Shown here piece after piece: positions 14,297-14,951 of a stretch of DNA of 14,951 bases. The position numbers were made by a program, and so were the translations under genes. The DNA comes from JBCDIQ01 sp039024295. GTDB lineage: Bacteria; Bacteroidota; Bacteroidia; J057. Position 1 is the stretch's first letter, and each line of letters starts with the position of its first letter. Below the pieces are notes generated by a model. It saw nothing but the letters and a program-made list of their open reading frames with translations, had not been told where the DNA came from and ran no database searches. Where the stretch lies: contig JBCDIQ010000108.1 in the NCBI GenBank assembly GCA_039024295.1, positions 1-14,951 of the forward strand, given 5' to 3'.

Positions 14297-14920
14297 TTAC
14301 GATCTTTCTCCCTCCCCCACCAACATATCCAGCATCCTCCGCATGGTCTCCTCCATCAGGTGATCAACATTGGTTTCTCCGTGCATGGTCAAACGGTCGC
14401 GAATAAGCAAGGAAGCCATGCCGTGCATATGTGTCCAAATGTAAAAAGCTGTTTGCTCTACATCTTGATAAGAAAAATGCCCTGCTTCAATACAGGCAGC
14501 AACCGTTTCCTTAAGACAAGAGTAGGTTTTCATGCCGGATTCCCATCCGGTCTCGCCTTCCTCAAAACTGACCGGCATGCGATTGATGAACATCAGGTCA
14601 TAAAATTCGGGGTTGTCTATCGCAAATTTCAGGTAGATGTGGCCTAACTCCCGCATTCTTTCCAAGGGATGTTCAATGGTATCAGCACTTTTCATGCGCA
14701 GGTAAAATTCATCAAATCCCTGTTGGTGAATGGCAAAAAATAGTTCTGCCTTGTTTTTGAAATACAGGTAGATGGTTCCTGGGCTATATTCCAGTTCATC
14801 AGCGATTTTACGTAAAGAAACCGCGTCAAACCCATGTTTGAGAAACAACTGCCGAGCGGTTGCTAATATTAACTCTCTCTTTTGGGCTTTCTCTCTCGCT
14901 TTTCGTTCGGCTATTCCCAT
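14297..14920 (-). CDS. TetR-family transcriptional regulator (WHG-domain type)
   Basis: The 207-residue regulator has a TetR N-terminal DNA-binding domain: a basic start (MGIAERKAREKAQKRELIL), the helix TARQLFLKHGFDAVS, and the helix-turn-helix LRKIADELEYSPGTIYLYFKNKAEL (37-60, approximately). The C-terminal half is helical and contains FYIWTHMHGMASLL, with W162, H166 and G167 as in the WHG-type TetR ligand-binding domain. The frame runs three codons further to a TTG, but ATG 14920 is the better start. It would act as a repressor released by a small ligand; the operon it controls may lie beyond the right edge of the window, since the gene is convergent with its only visible neighbour. Ligand and targets are unknown. 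Confidence 0.9.
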   Translation of the reverse strand: MGIAERKAREKAQKRELILATARQLFLKHGFDAVSLRKIADELEYSPGTIYLYFKNKAELFFAIHQQGFDEFYLRMKSADTIEHPLERMRELGHIYLKFAIDNPEFYDLMFINRMPVSFEEGETGWESGMKTYSCLKETVAACIEAGHFSYQDVEQTAFYIWTHMHGMASLLIRDRLTMHGETNVDHLMEETMRRMLDMLVGEGERS

Positions 14921-14951
14921 GTTGGTCAATGATTGTTGCAGCCTTAACCGT

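Noticed and set aside
14186..14647. 153-codon plus-strand frame overlapping the TetR gene
   Set aside because: Antisense to a clear TetR regulator and in conflict with the 56-residue membrane peptide frame; no domain seen.

Overview
The window reads as a mid-GC chromosomal segment of a member of the Bacteroidota, most likely a Saprospiria-like lineage (inference). Three things support this. Two secreted proteins end in type IX secretion system (T9SS) type A sorting domains, one of them carrying a run of SprB-type repeats. A bshA gene for bacillithiol synthesis is present. Several intergenic regions carry the Bacteroidota promoter pattern (-33 TTTG, about 20 nt, -7 TAnnTTTG). I see no tRNA, rRNA, CRISPR array, phage gene or insertion sequence.

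Layout. Positions 89-4629 (minus strand) hold five genes in one direction with gaps of 13-99 bp: a nitrilase, a T9SS-exported Asp-box propeller protein, a DUF1801 protein, a small two-helix membrane protein and bshA. Divergent from the nitrilase, across 75 bp with apparently overlapping promoters, is a DASS/SLC13 sodium:carboxylate symporter (4705-6165). A two-gene RelE/ParE-type toxin-antitoxin module (6195-6720, minus) and a secreted thioredoxin-like protein (6997-7488, plus) follow. Then come two core genes on the minus strand, pyrH and tsf, separated by a strong intrinsic terminator; tsf has its own near-consensus promoter and no rpsB beside it.

The right half is dominated by a 1069-residue T9SS cargo protein (9704-12913) with an Asp-box N-terminal half and six SprB-like repeats, four of them locked to an exact 75-residue period. 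Its stop codon is followed at once by a 90-bp tandem array of REP-like units, each with an imperfect hairpin and a TACGCGTA palindrome. The array ends at an intrinsic terminator only 5 nt before the thiD start codon. After thiD lie an unlisted 56-codon membrane-peptide gene and a convergent TetR-family regulator.

Most genes are ordinary housekeeping or accessory functions, and I do not see a clear new multi-gene system. The most unusual parts are the REP-like array with its terminator sitting on the thiD start, the overlapping divergent promoters of the nitrilase/symporter pair, and four copies of the 10-bp palindrome TTTACGTAAA. Several long ORFs here begin at TTG or GTG codons; for bshA, the symporter, the thioredoxin, thiD and TetR I moved the start to an internal ATG, and for the 2006-3577 gene I chose the ATG that opens a signal peptide.
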